DNA of 64,000 nt from Pseudomonas sp. B20(2017) (GTDB lineage: Bacteria > Pseudomonadota > Gammaproteobacteria > Pseudomonadales > Pseudomonadaceae), in assembly GCF_002113125.1 (NCBI RefSeq), contig NZ_NEJP01000017.1, positions 62,001 to 126,000 on the forward strand. The letters are read 5' to 3'. Below, in pieces: positions 42,129 through 50,978 of the stretch (position 1 is its first letter; each line of letters begins with the position of its first letter). A program made the position numbers and the translations under genes. The notes below the pieces were generated by a model. The model saw only the letters and a list, made by a program, of their open reading frames with translations. It had not been told where the DNA came from and made no database searches.

Positions 42129-43148
42129 TCAGCGGTATTCGGTGAACACGCCGGACAGCGGTGCAGTCGATTCGCGCAGGACAATACTCGGGGTCACGAT
42201 CCGCTGATCCGTCGCCAGACCCGGCGTAGCAATTCTTCGCAACAACACTTCCGCGGCCATCTCGCCGAGTTGCAGGATCGACTGCCCCACGGTCGTCAGC
42301 GCGGGATACACGTAACGACTCATCTGGATATCGTCGAAGCCGATCACCGACAGCTCCGCAGGCACGCGCACGTTGCGTTCGGCCGCAGCTCGCAACACGC
42401 CAATCCCGATCATGTCGTTACCGGCAAAAATCGCGCTCGGCGGGTTGCGCTCAAGCAGGACCGAAGCCGCGTTGTAACCGCCGGTGCTGGTGAAATCGCT
42501 TTCCAGCATGCGCAACGGGGACACGTCAACACCGGCCTCTTTCAGCGCTCGAGCAAAGCCGGCCTGACGCATTTGCGCGACGCTGGTGCTGGCCGGACCA
42601 CCGATCGTGGCGATATCGCGATGACCGAGTTCAAGCAAATGCCGCGTCGCGAGGTACGCGCCATATTCGTGATCGATGCGCACCAGGTCGGCGTCCACGC
42701 CCTCGAGCCCACGGTCGACGATCACCATCGGTGTCTTCACGCCCGCCAGTCCTTGCGCGAGGCCGCTGTCGCCACCCGCCGAGGCGACGATCAAGCCGTC
42801 GATGCGCTTTTCCAGCAGGACCCGCAGGTAGCTGCGCTGCTTGTCCGGGTTGTCGTCGGAGTTGCAGAGGATCACGCAGTAGCCGTTACGCTCGCAGTAA
42901 TCCTCGATCCCGCGAGCCAGTTCGGCGAAGTACGGGTTGAGGCTGTTGGGCACCAGCAAGCCGATGGTGGCGGTGGTTTTCGCTTTCAGCGAACGGGCCA
43001 CCGCGCTCGGCACATAGTCGAGACTCTTGATCGCCGCCTCGACCTTGAGCCGCACCTCTTCGCTCACCGGTCGGGTCTTGTTTACTACGTGGGACACGGT
43101 CGTGTAGGAAATTCCTGCAAGTGCCGCCACATCCTTGATCGTTGCCAT
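42129..43148 (-). CDS. rbsR: LacI-family ribose regulator
   Basis: 339 aa. The N-terminal LacI helix-turn-helix (ATIKDVAALAGISYTTVSHV, residues 2-21) and hinge helix (YVPSAVARSLKAK) are followed by a periplasmic-binding-protein-like domain (TIGLLVPNSLNPYFAELARG). It should repress the operon until ribose binds. The gene is inside the operon between rbsC and rbsK. A CGCAAACGTTTGCG palindrome at 46787-46800, before rbsB, is its likely site. Confidence 0.93.
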   Translation of the reverse strand: MATIKDVAALAGISYTTVSHVVNKTRPVSEEVRLKVEAAIKSLDYVPSAVARSLKAKTTATIGLLVPNSLNPYFAELARGIEDYCERNGYCVILCNSDDNPDKQRSYLRVLLEKRIDGLIVASAGGDSGLAQGLAGVKTPMVIVDRGLEGVDADLVRIDHEYGAYLATRHLLELGHRDIATIGGPASTSVAQMRQAGFARALKEAGVDVSPLRMLESDFTSTGGYNAASVLLERNPPSAIFAGNDMIGIGVLRAAAERNVRVPAELSVIGFDDIQMSRYVYPALTTVGQSILQLGEMAAEVLLRRIATPGLATDQRIVTPSIVLRESTAPLSGVFTEYR

Positions 43149-43151
43149 TTA

Positions 43152-44129
43152 TCAGCCCCGTCGGCTTGCGCGTTGACTGCGATAGGTGTCGAGCACCACG
43201 GCGATCACGATCACCGCACCGGTGATGATGCGCTTGGTCGGCTCGGTCGCGCCAATCTGCGCCAGACCGGCCGCCAGCACGGAGATGATCAACACGCCGA
43301 AAAAAGTACTGATCACCGAACCACGTCCGCCCATCAGGCTGGTACCGCCGATCACCACAGCAGCGATCACTTGCAGTTCAAGACCGGAACCGGCGTTCGG
43401 GTCAGCTGCTTCCAGCCGCGAAATCTGGAACAGCGCCGCAATGCCGGCAAGCAGGCCCATCAGGCTGAACACCAGAATTTTATAGGGCTTTGGATTGATC
43501 CCGGCCAGACGCACCGCTTCTTCGTTGGTGCCGATGCCGATCAGGTAGCGACCGAACACGGTACGGGTCAGAACGGCCTGGGCAATGAAGATGACAAGCA
43601 AGGCAATGATGAACGACGGCGAAATACCGAAGGCGATCGGATTCGACAGCCAGGCGAAGGAGTCACCGATGTAGGCCGTACGCGAACCGGTCATCTGATA
43701 GGCCAGACCACGGGCCATCTCCAGCACACCGAGCGACACGATGAATGATGGAATTCGCCACGCCACGGTAATCGAGCCGGTAACCGTGCCGGCTAACGCC
43801 GCAACGGCCATACCCAGCAAGGCAGCCGGTAATACGCTCCAGCCCCAGCCAAGAATCGCCACGCTGACAGTGGATGCCGCGAGTGCCAGTACCGAGCCTA
43901 CCGACAGGTCGATCCCGCCGATGATCAGGACGAACGTCATGCCCACCGCCAGAACCATCAGGTCGGGAATCTGGTTGGCCAGGGTGCTGAAGGTGTTGTA
44001 CGACAGGAAATGGCTGCTCATGACCGAGAACAGCGCAATCATTGCCAGCAAGGCGCCGGCCAGGCCCAGATAAGTGCCGAGGCCGTAGAAATTGCCACTG
44101 GATTTGCCGGCGGAAGATGCAGTTTTCAT
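43152..44129 (-). CDS. rbsC: Ribose ABC transporter permease
   Basis: 325 aa with eight or more hydrophobic segments of the CUT2 permease family. VLAVGMTFVLIIGGIDLSVG (~60-80) and the loop VIAAVVIGGTSLMGGRGSVI (~235-255) are hallmarks. It forms the membrane channel with RbsA and RbsB. The start overlaps the rbsA stop by 4 nt. Confidence 0.95.
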   Translation of the reverse strand: MKTASSAGKSSGNFYGLGTYLGLAGALLAMIALFSVMSSHFLSYNTFSTLANQIPDLMVLAVGMTFVLIIGGIDLSVGSVLALAASTVSVAILGWGWSVLPAALLGMAVAALAGTVTGSITVAWRIPSFIVSLGVLEMARGLAYQMTGSRTAYIGDSFAWLSNPIAFGISPSFIIALLVIFIAQAVLTRTVFGRYLIGIGTNEEAVRLAGINPKPYKILVFSLMGLLAGIAALFQISRLEAADPNAGSGLELQVIAAVVIGGTSLMGGRGSVISTFFGVLIISVLAAGLAQIGATEPTKRIITGAVIVIAVVLDTYRSQRASRRG

Positions 44130-45679
44130 GGGAGATCCCTAGGCGCTGCTTCGTTGAGCAACGCATCACGTTTCTGGTAGCCGGCGAACGCGGCGGCAAG
44201 CAAGTCATCCTGGGTCCAGCTGTCGCGCTCGAACGTGTCGATCAGGCGCCCCGCCGACAACACACCGATGCGGTCGCAGATCAGCATCAGCTCGCGCAAA
44301 TCGCTGGACACCACGACCAGCGCTTTGCCCTGACGGGTCAATTCGCCGAGCAAGGCATAAATATCGAATTTGGCGCCGACATCGATACCGCGAGTCGGCT
44401 CGTCGAACAGCAGCACCGAACAGTCGCGCTCCAGCCAGCGACCGATCACCACCTTTTGCTGATTGCCGCCGGACAGCTCGGACACCAGTTGGGTCGGGCT
44501 GGAACTGCGGATGCGCATGGCGTCGATCTGCCGCTGCGCGAGCTTCGTTTCCTCGCCGTTGTTGACGAACCCGCCGCTGGAAATTTCCGGCATGTTGCCC
44601 AGCGCAATGTTGGCGCTGATCGATTGGCTCAGCAGCAGGCCTTCGCCCTTGCGATCTTCGGTGATCAAAGCGATGCCGTTGCGCACAGCATCGACGGGCG
44701 AACGAATGCTCACCGTTTTGGCCGGCGAACCGAGCGCCACCGTGCCGCTGTCCGCGACGTCGGCGCCGAAGATCAGCCGCAAAAGCTCGGTGCGCCCTGC
44801 CCCAATCAGCCCCGAGATGCCAAAAATCTCACCGGCGCGCACTTCAAAGGACACGTCGCGAACCTTGTCGGAGCGGGTCAGGCCTTTGACCGTCAAGGCC
44901 GGCGCGCCGATATGGCGAGTCCCCAGATCGATATGCTCGCCCAGCTCGCGGCCAACCATCAGGGTGACCAGTTGCTCGCTGTTGTAATTGGCCATCGGCT
45001 CGACGCAAACCAGGTTACCGTCGCGCAACACGGCAATGCGCTGTGCGACCCGGGCCAGTTCTTCGAGACGGTGAGAGATGTAGATGATCGAGACGCCGCG
45101 CGCCTGCAACCGGGTGATTTGCTCGAACAACATCTCGACTTCGCGGGCGGTCAGCATCGCGGTCGGCTCGTCGAGAATCAGCACATGACAATCGCCGATC
45201 AGGTTACGGGCGATTTCGACCATTTGCTGGTGACCGATACCCAGCTCGCCGACCAGTGTGTCCGGGTCGATGGCATCGAGGCCGACTTGAGCCATGGCTT
45301 CGATGGCGGCCTTGCGCAATTGCTTGCGACTGATCCAGCCACCATTGCTCGGCAGGTTGTCGAGGAACAGATTCTCCGCCACCGAAAGCGTCGGCAGCAG
45401 ATTGAGCTCTTGCATGACCATGCGCACACCCAGCTCTTCAGCCTGCGTGCGACTGCCGGGGCGATATTCCTTGCCATGGAACTGCATCTGGCCGGTGGTG
45501 GGGGTGACCAGCCCGCCGATTATCTTCGACAGAGTGCTTTTGCCGGCACCGTTCTCACCGGTCAGCGCCAGCACTTCACCGCGCATCAACGTCAGGTCGA
45601 TGCCGGTCAGAACCGGTTGCGCATAGGTCTTGCCGATACCGCTGACCGAGAGGACAGCGTTCGGAGCGGAAACTGACAT
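44126..45679 (-). CDS. rbsA: Ribose ABC transporter ATPase
   Basis: 517 aa from the ATG at 45679 (GGAG 6 nt upstream); an ATG at 45691 overlaps that site. It has two ABC domains: first Walker A TGENGAGKSTL (~40) and Walker B VLILDEPTAMLTA; second signature LSGGNQQKVVIGRWLERD and Walker B VLLFDEPTRGIDVGAK. The second Walker A is degenerate, as usual for RbsA. It drives ribose import with RbsB and RbsC. Confidence 0.95.
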   Translation of the reverse strand: MSVSAPNAVLSVSGIGKTYAQPVLTGIDLTLMRGEVLALTGENGAGKSTLSKIIGGLVTPTTGQMQFHGKEYRPGSRTQAEELGVRMVMQELNLLPTLSVAENLFLDNLPSNGGWISRKQLRKAAIEAMAQVGLDAIDPDTLVGELGIGHQQMVEIARNLIGDCHVLILDEPTAMLTAREVEMLFEQITRLQARGVSIIYISHRLEELARVAQRIAVLRDGNLVCVEPMANYNSEQLVTLMVGRELGEHIDLGTRHIGAPALTVKGLTRSDKVRDVSFEVRAGEIFGISGLIGAGRTELLRLIFGADVADSGTVALGSPAKTVSIRSPVDAVRNGIALITEDRKGEGLLLSQSISANIALGNMPEISSGGFVNNGEETKLAQRQIDAMRIRSSSPTQLVSELSGGNQQKVVIGRWLERDCSVLLFDEPTRGIDVGAKFDIYALLGELTRQGKALVVVSSDLRELMLICDRIGVLSAGRLIDTFERDSWTQDDLLAAAFAGYQKRDALLNEAAPRDLP

Positions 45680-45734
45680 AAAAATCTCCATGCGCTCGCC
45701 CGGACGGACGAGCGCCGTTGTGTCGCCAAAGGAC

Positions 45735-46691
45735 TTATTTGGTGACCAGCTCGACCGGCGTTTCGATCACGCCATTTGCGCCACTGTCGACTTTCTCGCC
45801 CTTGATGATTTTCAGCGCGGTCTCAATACCAAACACTGCTTGCTTCGCGGCGTACTGGTCGGCAGTCGCCAGAACGCGGCCGTCCTTCAACATGGGCTTG
45901 ATGGCATTGATGTTGTCGTAACCGACAACCTGCACCTGACCGGCTTTGCCGGCAGCACGCACGGCAGAAACGGCACCCACGGCCATGCTGTCGTTACCGG
46001 CCAGCAGCGCCTTGACGTCCGGGTATTCGCTGAGAATCGAAGCGGCCACCTTGTTGCCTTTGTCGATTTCCCAATCGCCGGACTGCAGGGAAACAACCTT
46101 GATCTGCGCAGCTTCCATCGCATCCTTGAAGCCAGCAGTACGCTGCTGGGCGTTGGTCGTGGTGGAGACGCCTTCAATGATGCCGACTTCGTCACCGGCC
46201 TTCAGTTGCTTGGCCAGGTATTCGCCCACCAGACGCGCGCCCTTGCGGTTGTCCGGACCTACGAACGGAACGCTGATGTTTTTGCTTTTGATCACGGCCG
46301 GATCGAGCTGGTTGTCGATGTTGATCACGGTGATACCGGCATCGACGGCCTTTTTGATCACCGGCACCATCGCCTTCGAATCAGACGGTGCGATGACCAG
46401 AGCGTTGACCTTCGCCAGAATCATCTGCTCGACGATGCGCGTCTGCCCCGCAGTATCGGTTTCGTCCTTGATGCCGTTGGAGATCAGGTCGAAATCGGCG
46501 GAATGTTCTTTCTGGTAGGCCTTGGCGCCGTCTTCCATGGTCAGGAAGAATTCGTTGGCCAGGGATTTCATGACCAGAGCGACTTTGGGTTTTTCAGGGG
46601 ATTCGGCGAAAGCCGAAGAGACAGGCAGTGCGGCGGATGCGGCAGCCAGCATGGCGACAGCAAGAAGACGTCCAGCGAATGGCAGCTTCAT
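45735..46691 (-). CDS. rbsB: Periplasmic ribose-binding protein
   Basis: 318 aa. A Sec signal peptide ends near residue 28 (VSSAFA). The mature protein is a type 1 periplasmic-binding protein: PKVALVMKSLANEFFLTMED, VIAPSDSKAMVPVIKKAVDA and LLAGNDSMAVGAVSAVRAAG. It delivers ribose to RbsA-RbsC. It is the first gene of the operon. The ligand is inferred from the operon. Confidence 0.94.
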   Translation of the reverse strand: MKLPFAGRLLAVAMLAAASAALPVSSAFAESPEKPKVALVMKSLANEFFLTMEDGAKAYQKEHSADFDLISNGIKDETDTAGQTRIVEQMILAKVNALVIAPSDSKAMVPVIKKAVDAGITVINIDNQLDPAVIKSKNISVPFVGPDNRKGARLVGEYLAKQLKAGDEVGIIEGVSTTTNAQQRTAGFKDAMEAAQIKVVSLQSGDWEIDKGNKVAASILSEYPDVKALLAGNDSMAVGAVSAVRAAGKAGQVQVVGYDNINAIKPMLKDGRVLATADQYAAKQAVFGIETALKIIKGEKVDSGANGVIETPVELVTK

Positions 46692-46786
46692 GGGTTCACT
46701 CCGATCTTATGATTATTGTGAGCAACGCTTGCGCTGGCGTAAGCTCGCTGCACCCCCACGACAATTCAATCCATCGTGAAGGCCGC

Positions 46787-46800
46787 GCAAACGTTTGCGT
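46787..46800. promoter_or_regulatory. Candidate RbsR operator
   Basis: CGCAAACGTTTGCG is a perfect 14-bp palindrome with the central CG and AAACGTTT core common to LacI-family sites. It lies about 96 bp upstream of rbsB. A related imperfect sequence, GCAACGCTTGCGC, lies closer to rbsB. Confidence 0.8.
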
Positions 46801-46860
46801 AGACCGAACTATGCGAATCACGCCGACATTTGTCAACAATCAGAAATCGGTATTGCGTTG

Positions 46861-46887
46861 CAGGGCGAATCCATCGATTCGCCCTTT
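46861..46887. terminator. Hairpin at the end of the FlxA-like gene
   Basis: AGGGCGAAT-ccatcg-ATTCGCCCT lies just past the stop of the leftward gene at 46894. The U-run is poor on both strands, so termination is not certain. Confidence 0.4.
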
Positions 46888-46893
46888 GAATGC

Positions 46894-47346
46894 TCAAGCC
46901 GTGGTGTTGACCACGTTACCGGCAGAAGAACCCTTCGACATTTCCTTGACCAGTGCAGCCGAGACTTCCAGCAACGCACCGCTGGTTTGAGCGATCTGCC
47001 CCTGGATGGACATCACCGCTTGCGACTTGGCTTCGGGCGTTGGATAACTCGCAGCCTGCGCGGCGGCCAGTTGCTGTTGCTGCTCCTGAAGCTGCTTTTG
47101 CAATTCCTGCATGCGTTTCAACAGCGTCTTAATAGTGACGCTCAGATTGTCACCGCCTTCAGCCTCGCGCGCGCTTGCTTCCTGGGCAGGACCACCGGTT
47201 CTGACCTGATTGGTTTCTACCTTCTCGGTACCCAGTGCCTCGGCTGACGCATCGGCTTCAGCTTCACTCATTGCATTGATCGTAGCGGCCGTTTTGCCGC
47301 CGATAGTGACCGCGCCGGGATTTGGCAAACCGATAGTCAATGACAT
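46894..47346 (-). CDS. FlxA-like coiled-coil protein
   Basis: 150 aa with no signal peptide. The middle segment KTLLKRMQELQKQLQEQQQQ with LAAAQ is a strong coiled coil. The N-terminus contains TIGGKTAATINAMSEAEADA. The general shape fits the FlxA-like family, whose members are small helical proteins of unknown function, some of them flagellum-regulated. The C-terminal Ala/Ser-rich part (TSGALLEVSAALVKEMSKGS) looks amphipathic. The gene is alone and convergent with nothing, facing away from the asparaginase. Function is not known. Confidence 0.7.
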   Translation of the reverse strand: MSLTIGLPNPGAVTIGGKTAATINAMSEAEADASAEALGTEKVETNQVRTGGPAQEASAREAEGGDNLSVTIKTLLKRMQELQKQLQEQQQQLAAAQAASYPTPEAKSQAVMSIQGQIAQTSGALLEVSAALVKEMSKGSSAGNVVNTTA

Positions 47347-47695
47347 TTGAACTCCTGAAAAATTGGATCCCTATCAAGGCGCATCGGCCAGCGCGCCGTT
47401 TTCTTTAGCAGAGATCTGGAAAGCAGCCAGTTCAGTTTGTGGACGAGGCTCGTAGTCCTTTTCGGTGTGCCGAACGAGAAAACCTCCCGCGTTCGGAAAC
47501 CCGGATGAGTGACGGAAGCCCACAGCCGCCCTTCGAATAAATCTTGATTTAAATCATAAGGTTAAACATTTCTTTGAAGCAAAGTACGACTGGTACGGAT
47601 CCTGCTCCCTCCCTGCACCCCTGGCATTCAGATCGGCCCGGGGCGCATCTAGATGAACCTGCATCAGCACCGTCTCACTACTAGAGAGAAAAATA
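47347..47695. other. Promoter gap between the FlxA-like and asparaginase genes
   Basis: About 350 bp with no gene that I can support. The part from ~47540 to 47580 is AT-rich (AAATCTTGATTTAAATCATAAG) and should hold the asparaginase promoter. No clear operator was found. Confidence 0.45.
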
Positions 47696-48784
47696 ATGAC
47701 ATCTGCTTTGAAGAGTTTCGTTCCGGGCGCTTTGGCCCTTCTCCTGCTCCTGCCCACCGCCCTCCAGGCAAAAGAAGCTGTAACCCAGACCGAACTGGCC
47801 AACGTGGTGGTGCTGGCTACCGGCGGCACTATCGCAGGCGCCGGCGCCAGCGCAGCCAACAGCGCGACCTATCAGGCTGCGAAAGTGGGCATCGAACAAT
47901 TGATCGCCGGCATTCCCGAACTGAGTACGCTGGCCAATGTGCGTGGCGAACAAGTCATGCAAATCGCCTCGGAAAGCATCACCAACGAAAACCTCCTGCA
48001 ACTGGGTCGTCGCGTTTCCGAGCTGGCCGACAGCAAAGACGTCGACGGCATCGTCATCACCCACGGCACCGACACCCTGGAAGAGACCGCGTACTTCCTG
48101 AACCTGGTGGAAAAAACCGACAAGCCGATCATTGTCGTCGGCTCCATGCGCCCGGGCACCGCCATGTCAGCGGACGGCATGCTGAATCTGTACAACGCCG
48201 TGGCCGTCGCCAGCAGCAAAGAAGCTCGCGGCAAAGGCGTACTGGTGACCCTGAACGATGAAATCCAGTCGGGTCGTGATGTCAGCAAGATGATCAACAT
48301 CAAGACCGAAGCCTTCAAAAGCGCCTGGGGCCCGCTCGGCATGGTTGTTGAGGGCAAATCCTACTGGTTCCGCCTGCCGGCCAAGCGCCACACCATGGAT
48401 TCGGAATTCGATATCAAAAACATCAAGAGCCTTCCTGATGTAGAAATCGCCTATTCCTACGGCAACGTCAGCGATACAGCCTACAAGGCCCTCGCCCAGT
48501 CCGGCGCCAAGGCAATTATCCATGCCGGTACCGGCAACGGTTCGGTTTCCTCCCGCGTGGTTCCGACCCTGCAAGCGCTGCGCAAGGACGGCGTGCAGAT
48601 CATTCGCTCGTCACACGTCAATGCCGGCGGTTTCGTCCTGCGTAACGCCGAACAGCCTGATGACAAATACGACTGGGTGGTGGCTCACGACCTGAACCCA
48701 CAGAAAGCCCGCATCCTGGCCATGGTCGCACTGACCAAGACCAACGACAGCAAAGAGCTGCAACGGATGTTCTGGGAATACTGA
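47696..48784 (+). CDS. ansB: Periplasmic L-asparaginase/glutaminase
   Basis: 362 aa. A Sec signal peptide (FVPGALALLLLLPTALQA) is followed by the mature type II asparaginase. The first catalytic Thr is in VVLATGGTIAGAGASAANSA (~45). The second Thr, with Asp, is in VITHGTDTLEETAYFLNLVE (~122). SMRPGTAMSADGMLNLYNAV and HAGTGNGSVSSRVVP complete the site. It deamidates Asn and Gln in the periplasm, matching the Pseudomonas glutaminase-asparaginase. It has its own promoter gap upstream and a hairpin after the stop. Confidence 0.95.
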   Translation: MTSALKSFVPGALALLLLLPTALQAKEAVTQTELANVVVLATGGTIAGAGASAANSATYQAAKVGIEQLIAGIPELSTLANVRGEQVMQIASESITNENLLQLGRRVSELADSKDVDGIVITHGTDTLEETAYFLNLVEKTDKPIIVVGSMRPGTAMSADGMLNLYNAVAVASSKEARGKGVLVTLNDEIQSGRDVSKMINIKTEAFKSAWGPLGMVVEGKSYWFRLPAKRHTMDSEFDIKNIKSLPDVEIAYSYGNVSDTAYKALAQSGAKAIIHAGTGNGSVSSRVVPTLQALRKDGVQIIRSSHVNAGGFVLRNAEQPDDKYDWVVAHDLNPQKARILAMVALTKTNDSKELQRMFWEY

Positions 48785-48820
48785 TTTGCGTTCGTCCGAT
48801 CCTTTCCTGATCGGCCACTG

Positions 48821-48855
48821 GCTTCACCCTTCGTCAACCTGACGGAGGGTGAAGC
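48821..48855 (+). terminator. Long hairpin after ansB
   Basis: GCTTCACCCTTCGTCA-acc-TGACGGAGGGTGAAGC forms a 16-bp stem with one G-U pair, 38 nt after the ansB stop. It lacks a U-run, so it may stabilise the 3' end rather than terminate. Confidence 0.5.
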
Positions 48856-48966
48856 TCCCGCCTCGCTCAAAGAAAAATTTCATCTGCGTGACATCAAAAC
48901 CGGAAAACCGCTGTCAGAGGATTTTCTTGAATTTTAAGCAGTTGCGAAAATGCCTACAGTTAAATA

Positions 48967-48982
48967 CTGTATGCACGTACAG
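48967..48982. promoter_or_regulatory. LexA (SOS) box
   Basis: CTGTATGCACGTACAG fits the gamma-proteobacterial LexA consensus CTGT-N8-ACAG in full, and the inner bases are partly symmetric. It overlaps the probable -10 region, which is preceded by TTGCGA, and lies 18 bp upstream of the 79-aa gene at 49001. Confidence 0.88.
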
Positions 48983-49000
48983 CTTAATAAGGATAACCTC

Positions 49001-49240
49001 GTGGCCACTTCCCCTGATGCTCCTGACGCTTACGAACGCATGGGCATGCGCGTTCAAAAAATCATCAACTCCCCCACCGCACAAAAAGCCAAAGCCGCAC
49101 TGATCTTCCGCCTTCCGGACGAGCCGGTGGATGAGTGGGAGCGCTTGCTGGAAGAGATCGACGAAAACGACAACGTCACCCTCGCCTACCGCGACGATGG
49201 CGGCGTGCAGATTTTCTGGGTTGTGCCGAAGGAAGATTGA
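49001..49240 (+). CDS. Small SOS-box-controlled conserved protein
   Basis: 79 aa from the GTG at 49001, preceded by AAGGA 7 nt upstream. The alternative start at 48971 would place the start codon inside the LexA box and is rejected. The protein (ATSPDAPDAYERMGMRVQKI, LPDEPVDEWERLLEEIDEND, VQIFWVVPKED) is acidic and soluble with no known domain. It is 4 bp upstream of the endonuclease I gene, so both are probably induced by DNA damage. Its role is unknown. Confidence 0.8.
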   Translation: MATSPDAPDAYERMGMRVQKIINSPTAQKAKAALIFRLPDEPVDEWERLLEEIDENDNVTLAYRDDGGVQIFWVVPKED

Positions 49241-49244
49241 TTCA

Positions 49245-49934
49245 ATGATTCTGCGTTTTGCTGCTGTGCTGTTGCTGTTCATTTCCGTGGGTGCGCAAGC
49301 TGGCGCGCCGCGTACTTTCACCGAGGCCAAGAAGGTCGCCTGGAAGCTGTACGCCCCACAATCCACCGAGTTCTATTGCGGGTGCAAATACACCGGCAAC
49401 AAGGTTGATCTGGCCGCCTGCGGCTATGTCCCACGGAAAAACGCCAAACGAGCGTCCCGCATTGAATGGGAGCACATCGTTCCGGCCTGGCAATTCGGTC
49501 ATCAGCGTCAATGCTGGCAGGAAGGCGGTCGCAAGAATTGCACCCGCTACGACCCGAGTTATCAGAAAGCCGAAGCCGACCTGCACAACCTGGTGCCGAG
49601 CATCGGCGAGGTGAATGGCGACCGTAGCAATTTCAGCTACGGCTGGCTGCCGGTCGAAAAAGGTCAGTACGGCTCGTGCCTGACTCAAGTCGATTTCAAG
49701 GCGAAGAAGGTCATGCCCCGCCCTTCAATTCGCGGCATGATCGCCCGCACCTACTTTTACATGAGCAAACAATACGGCTTGCGCTTGTCTAAGCAGGACC
49801 GGCAACTGTACGAAGCCTGGGACAAGACTTATCCGGTGCAGGACTGGGAGCGCCAGCGCAATCAGAGCGTGGCGTGCGTGATGGGACGCGGCAACGAATT
49901 TGTCGGCCCGGTGAACCTGAAAGCCTGCGGTTGA
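49245..49934 (+). CDS. endA: Endonuclease I (periplasmic/secreted DNase)
   Basis: 229 aa. A Sec signal peptide (LRFAAVLLLFISVGAQA) precedes the endonuclease I domain. The beta-beta-alpha-metal active site is seen in RASRIEWEHIVPAWQFGHQR (His in WEHIVPA) and HNLVPSIGEVNGDRSNFSYG (Asn metal ligand). Cysteine pairs such as FYCGCKY and SVACVMG fit an extracytoplasmic protein. It makes double-strand breaks in DNA. It probably shares the SOS promoter of the 79-aa gene upstream and ends before a strong terminator. Confidence 0.94.
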   Translation: MILRFAAVLLLFISVGAQAGAPRTFTEAKKVAWKLYAPQSTEFYCGCKYTGNKVDLAACGYVPRKNAKRASRIEWEHIVPAWQFGHQRQCWQEGGRKNCTRYDPSYQKAEADLHNLVPSIGEVNGDRSNFSYGWLPVEKGQYGSCLTQVDFKAKKVMPRPSIRGMIARTYFYMSKQYGLRLSKQDRQLYEAWDKTYPVQDWERQRNQSVACVMGRGNEFVGPVNLKACG

Positions 49935-49950
49935 TTGCCTGATCAAAAGA

Positions 49951-49986
49951 AAAGGCCTTGAGCGATAAACTCAAGGCCTTTTTTGT
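49951..49986. terminator. Bidirectional intrinsic terminator
   Basis: AAAAGGCCTTGAG-cgataaa-CTCAAGGCCTTTTTT between endA (+) and the siderophore-interacting protein (-). Confidence 0.93.
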
Positions 49987-49988
49987 GC

Positions 49989-50891
49989 TCAACCGCCGGA
50001 CTTGTTGTAACGCCAGTAGCCCATCAGATTGAGTGATTCACGAGGGATGCCACGCTCCTTGATCAGGTATTTGCGCAGGCTCACGACCGCGGCGGATTCT
50101 CCGGCGATCCAGCCATAGAACCCCTCGCTGGCCGTATCGGCGATCTCCCAAAGAATCTCTTCTTCGATGTCGACATCCGCCAGTTCGACCGCTTGCCCAA
50201 CCGGCGATGCGTCAACAGGCAATGTCGCCTGCCGCACAGCCTCCACCATCAACGTACCCGCAGCCGCGCGATCGCGAATCAGCCATTGCACCGAAAGCCC
50301 GGGCCAGTCAGGAACTGCCAACATGTCTTCACGACTTTCGACTTCAAAAAACGCCTGAGTCTGCGGCGGTTCAGCCAGAGTCGCCAGCTCTTCCAGAATT
50401 CCCATGGCGGCCGGCAATGCTGTCGCGTCGGCGACCAGGAGAAGTTGCTTGAGCGTTTGCGGAGGCTTCCATTCAAATCCCCCCGCCTCTTGTGCCGAGA
50501 ATTGGCTGTCGGGGGCCAGAATCTGCATCGACTCGCCGGGCTGCGCTCGCAACGCCCAACGGGAGGCTGGACCGGTCTCGCCGTGCAGGACGAAATCGAT
50601 ATCGACTTCACCTGACTCAGCTCGCAAATGACGGATGGTGTAGGTGCGCATCGCCGGGCGACGATCGATCAGCATCGAGCGGAAACGGGTGTACCACCCC
50701 TCGCCCTGAGAAAGCCGGGCGGGTGAACCGTCGGCTGCCGGGAAAAACAGCTTCACTCGCTGATCCGGCGCCCACGTTGCCATATCAGTGACCGCGGGGC
50801 TTGCGAGCGTGACTCGCATGAGATGCGGGCTCAACTGGTGCTTGTGACGCAAAACGACGTTGAACAATTTGTAAGGATTGGCGGAGGCCAT
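49989..50891 (-). CDS. Siderophore-interacting protein (ferric-siderophore reductase family)
   Basis: 300 aa. It has a FAD-binding domain (residues ~10-130: YNVVLRHKHQL-like start, MRTYTIRHLRAESGEVDIDF with RxYT flavin motif) and a C-terminal NAD(P)-binding SIP domain ending LRKYLIKERGIPRESLNLMG and YWRYNKSGG, the family signature. Members (ViuB/YqjH) reduce ferric siderophores in the cytosol to release iron. No clear Fur box was found before it, so iron control is not shown. It is a single gene. Confidence 0.9.
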   Translation of the reverse strand: MASANPYKLFNVVLRHKHQLSPHLMRVTLASPAVTDMATWAPDQRVKLFFPAADGSPARLSQGEGWYTRFRSMLIDRRPAMRTYTIRHLRAESGEVDIDFVLHGETGPASRWALRAQPGESMQILAPDSQFSAQEAGGFEWKPPQTLKQLLLVADATALPAAMGILEELATLAEPPQTQAFFEVESREDMLAVPDWPGLSVQWLIRDRAAAGTLMVEAVRQATLPVDASPVGQAVELADVDIEEEILWEIADTASEGFYGWIAGESAAVVSLRKYLIKERGIPRESLNLMGYWRYNKSGG

Positions 50892-50978
50892 GCGGAGCTC
50901 CTTTTGGGTATCTTCAGTGATCGCTTAAAAAACGAATCACGCAGGACACCCTTTAGTCAGCGCCGCCAAATGGTTCGC

